A stretch of DNA of 7,431 nucleotides from Firmicutes bacterium UBA1393 (GTDB lineage: Bacteria; Bacillota; DTU025), in contig DBQN01000097.1 in NCBI GenBank assembly GCA_002305255.1, forward strand, positions 1 through 7,431, in the 5' to 3' direction. The notes beneath the pieces were generated by a model, which was given only the letters and a program-made list of their open reading frames with translations, did not search any database and was not told where the DNA came from. Within the stretch, counting starts at the first letter, position 1, and each line of letters opens with the position of its first letter. Both the position numbers and the translations under genes were made by a program. Shown here in pieces: positions 6,731 to 7,431 of the stretch.

Positions 6731-6736
6731 TCCTCT
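6731..6736 (-). promoter_or_regulatory. Ribosome binding site deciding the MATE start
   Basis: AGAGGA on the minus strand, 7 nt before the ATG at 6723. It would fall inside the coding sequence if translation began at the TTG at 6750, so it supports the shorter 462-aa form. Confidence 0.6.
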
Positions 6737-6798
6737 TCCCCGTCACACAACTGGCGTCAACAGGCCGCCCTCCTGCACCGCGCTCCGTTCGGGGGGTG

Positions 6799-7167
6799 CT
6801 ACCTCCAGAACTTCGCCATGTCCTTCTTGTCTTCTATGTTAAAGGCAATGATCTTTCGCAGCAATTCGTGGTCGACCTCATCGGCCCACCTGATCCTGAA
6901 CAGCCCCTTCGTGCGAGAATACCCCGCCTTCCGTATCTCCTGTTCGAAATGCTTGATTGCTGCTGTCTCAGGCGCCACAGCTATGTGAGTCTTAGCTACA
7001 CTGAAACCAATGATGAAGGTTCCATGGTCGGTGAACATCGGCTGATTCCACTTGATCTCTGCTTTGAGCTGAGGAAAGGTCTCCTTCACGTACCTCAACA
7101 CGCTTTCCATCCGTTGTTTCTCACTCGGACCATCGATACTGTTGATGTACTCCCGCAAATCATCCAT
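6799..7167 (-). CDS. DUF1801 (YdhG-like) protein
   Basis: A 122-aa cytoplasmic protein of the DUF1801/YdhG-like group, related in fold to frataxin-like proteins. Members have been proposed as iron chaperones, but the biochemical role is not settled. Visible family features are an N-terminal helix MDDLREYINSID, the central strands with IKWNQPMF (38-45) and HGTFIIGFS (48-56), the HIAVAP strand (61-66), a GYSRTKGLFRI segment (82-92), and the closing helix LLRKIIAFNIEDKKD. Length is usual. I prefer the ATG at 7167 over the in-frame ATG at 7176, because GAGG (7177-7180) touches the latter but lies 9 nt before the former. The decayed paralogue also begins at the equivalent methionine. It is followed 75 nt later by the MATE gene; whether the two act together is unknown. 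No frameshift or missing segment is seen. Confidence 0.85.
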   Translation of the reverse strand: MDDLREYINSIDGPSEKQRMESVLRYVKETFPQLKAEIKWNQPMFTDHGTFIIGFSVAKTHIAVAPETAAIKHFEQEIRKAGYSRTKGLFRIRWADEVDHELLRKIIAFNIEDKKDMAKFWR

Positions 7168-7184
7168 GATGTTCATCCTCGTTC

Positions 7185-7278
7185 AAGTGTTGACCTGTTG
7201 GAACGATGACGCAGACACGGTACAGCCAGAGAGCTCGCCTCGCCGATTCGACGCCCGAAACGCAGAAGCGTTGACCTC
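7185..7278. repeat. Pair of direct repeats flanking the DUF1801 upstream region
   Basis: AAGTGTTGACCTG (7185-7197) and AAGCGTTGACCTC (7266-7278), in plus-strand notation, match at 11 of 13 positions and start 81 bp apart. They lie at the two ends of the 114-bp gap between the methyltransferase stop and the DUF1801 start. They could be paired operator sites or a chance match. I find no convincing promoter between them, and nothing else in the gap. Confidence 0.3.
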
Positions 7279-7281
7279 ATG

Positions 7282-7431
7282 CTAGTACACGAAAGGTACC
7301 AGTCTCTTAGTGCTTTCCATATAGGCCCTGTATGCTGCGCCGAACTCGTCTAGCAGCATTCTCTCTTCGTGACCGATGCGCCACACGAGAAACAGGGTTA
7401 CACAAATCGACAGACCTATGGTGATGAGACT
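7282..7431 (-). CDS. Isoprenylcysteine carboxyl methyltransferase-like protein, C-terminal part
   Basis: The last 49 residues and TAG stop of a gene whose start lies beyond the right edge. The segment begins with a hydrophobic helix (SLITIGLSICVTLFLVW) and continues RIGHEERMLLDEFGAAYRAY and TKRLVPFVY. This R-I-x-x-E-E-x-x-L-x-x-x-F-G-x-x-Y-x-x-Y-x-x-x-T-x-R-L-x-P pattern is the conserved C-terminal signature shared by ICMT/phospholipid methyltransferase-type membrane enzymes, which use S-adenosylmethionine; the EE and RL region belongs to the cofactor and substrate pocket. Bacterial homologues are common and mostly of unknown substrate, since bacteria rarely prenylate proteins. The family call is good; the substrate is not inferable from a fragment. 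It is separated from the next gene by 114 nt, so it may or may not share its transcript. Confidence 0.8.
   Translation of the reverse strand, partial: SLITIGLSICVTLFLVWRIGHEERMLLDEFGAAYRAYMESTKRLVPFVY

Overview
The window is a chromosomal-looking bacterial segment in which every gene I can support lies on the minus strand. In transcription order (right to left) it holds: the tail of an isoprenylcysteine carboxyl methyltransferase-like membrane enzyme, a YdhG-like DUF1801 protein, a MATE efflux transporter, a decayed second DUF1801 copy, a 64-aa unnamed protein, a phosphoglucomutase/phosphomannomutase, a UMF1-type MFS transporter, a short-chain dehydrogenase interrupted by one amber codon, and a cysteine-rich DUF3795 protein. 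Purine-rich Shine-Dalgarno sequences, a sigma-A-like promoter, and the MATE, DUF1801, DUF3795 and UMF1 families together suggest a moderately GC-rich member of the Bacillota (clostridial or a related lineage). That placement is an inference from gene style, not from a marker gene.

Layout. 7282-7431: C-terminus of the methyltransferase, running off the right edge. 6799-7167 and 5335-6723: DUF1801 gene followed 75 nt later by the MATE gene, visibly less GC-rich than the genes to the left. 5066-5323: relic of a second DUF1801 gene, 11 nt after the MATE stop. 4810-5004 and 3253-4785: small gene and sugar-phosphate mutase in a tight two-gene arrangement with a strong ribosome binding site between them. 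3072-3252: intergenic region with an 18-bp perfect palindrome, a third copy of its half-site, and a good promoter firing into the MFS gene. 1752-3071: MFS gene. 1510-1751: intergenic region with a strong hairpin lacking a U-tract. 754-1509: interrupted dehydrogenase. 69-659: DUF3795 protein.

How the genes fit together. Only the small gene and the mutase look like a convincing operon. The mutase belongs to central sugar-phosphate metabolism, while the MATE and MFS proteins are transporters of unknown substrate. I see no integrated multi-gene system, CRISPR array, RNA gene, transposase or phage gene. The observations most worth a second look are the DUF1801 relic beside its intact paralogue, the single stop codon in an otherwise sound dehydrogenase, and the GTGCAC palindrome array upstream of the MFS promoter. 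Five of the seven intact genes whose stop codon is visible (including the partial methyltransferase) end in TAG, so amber is a normal stop here and the two in-frame amber codons most simply mark broken genes.
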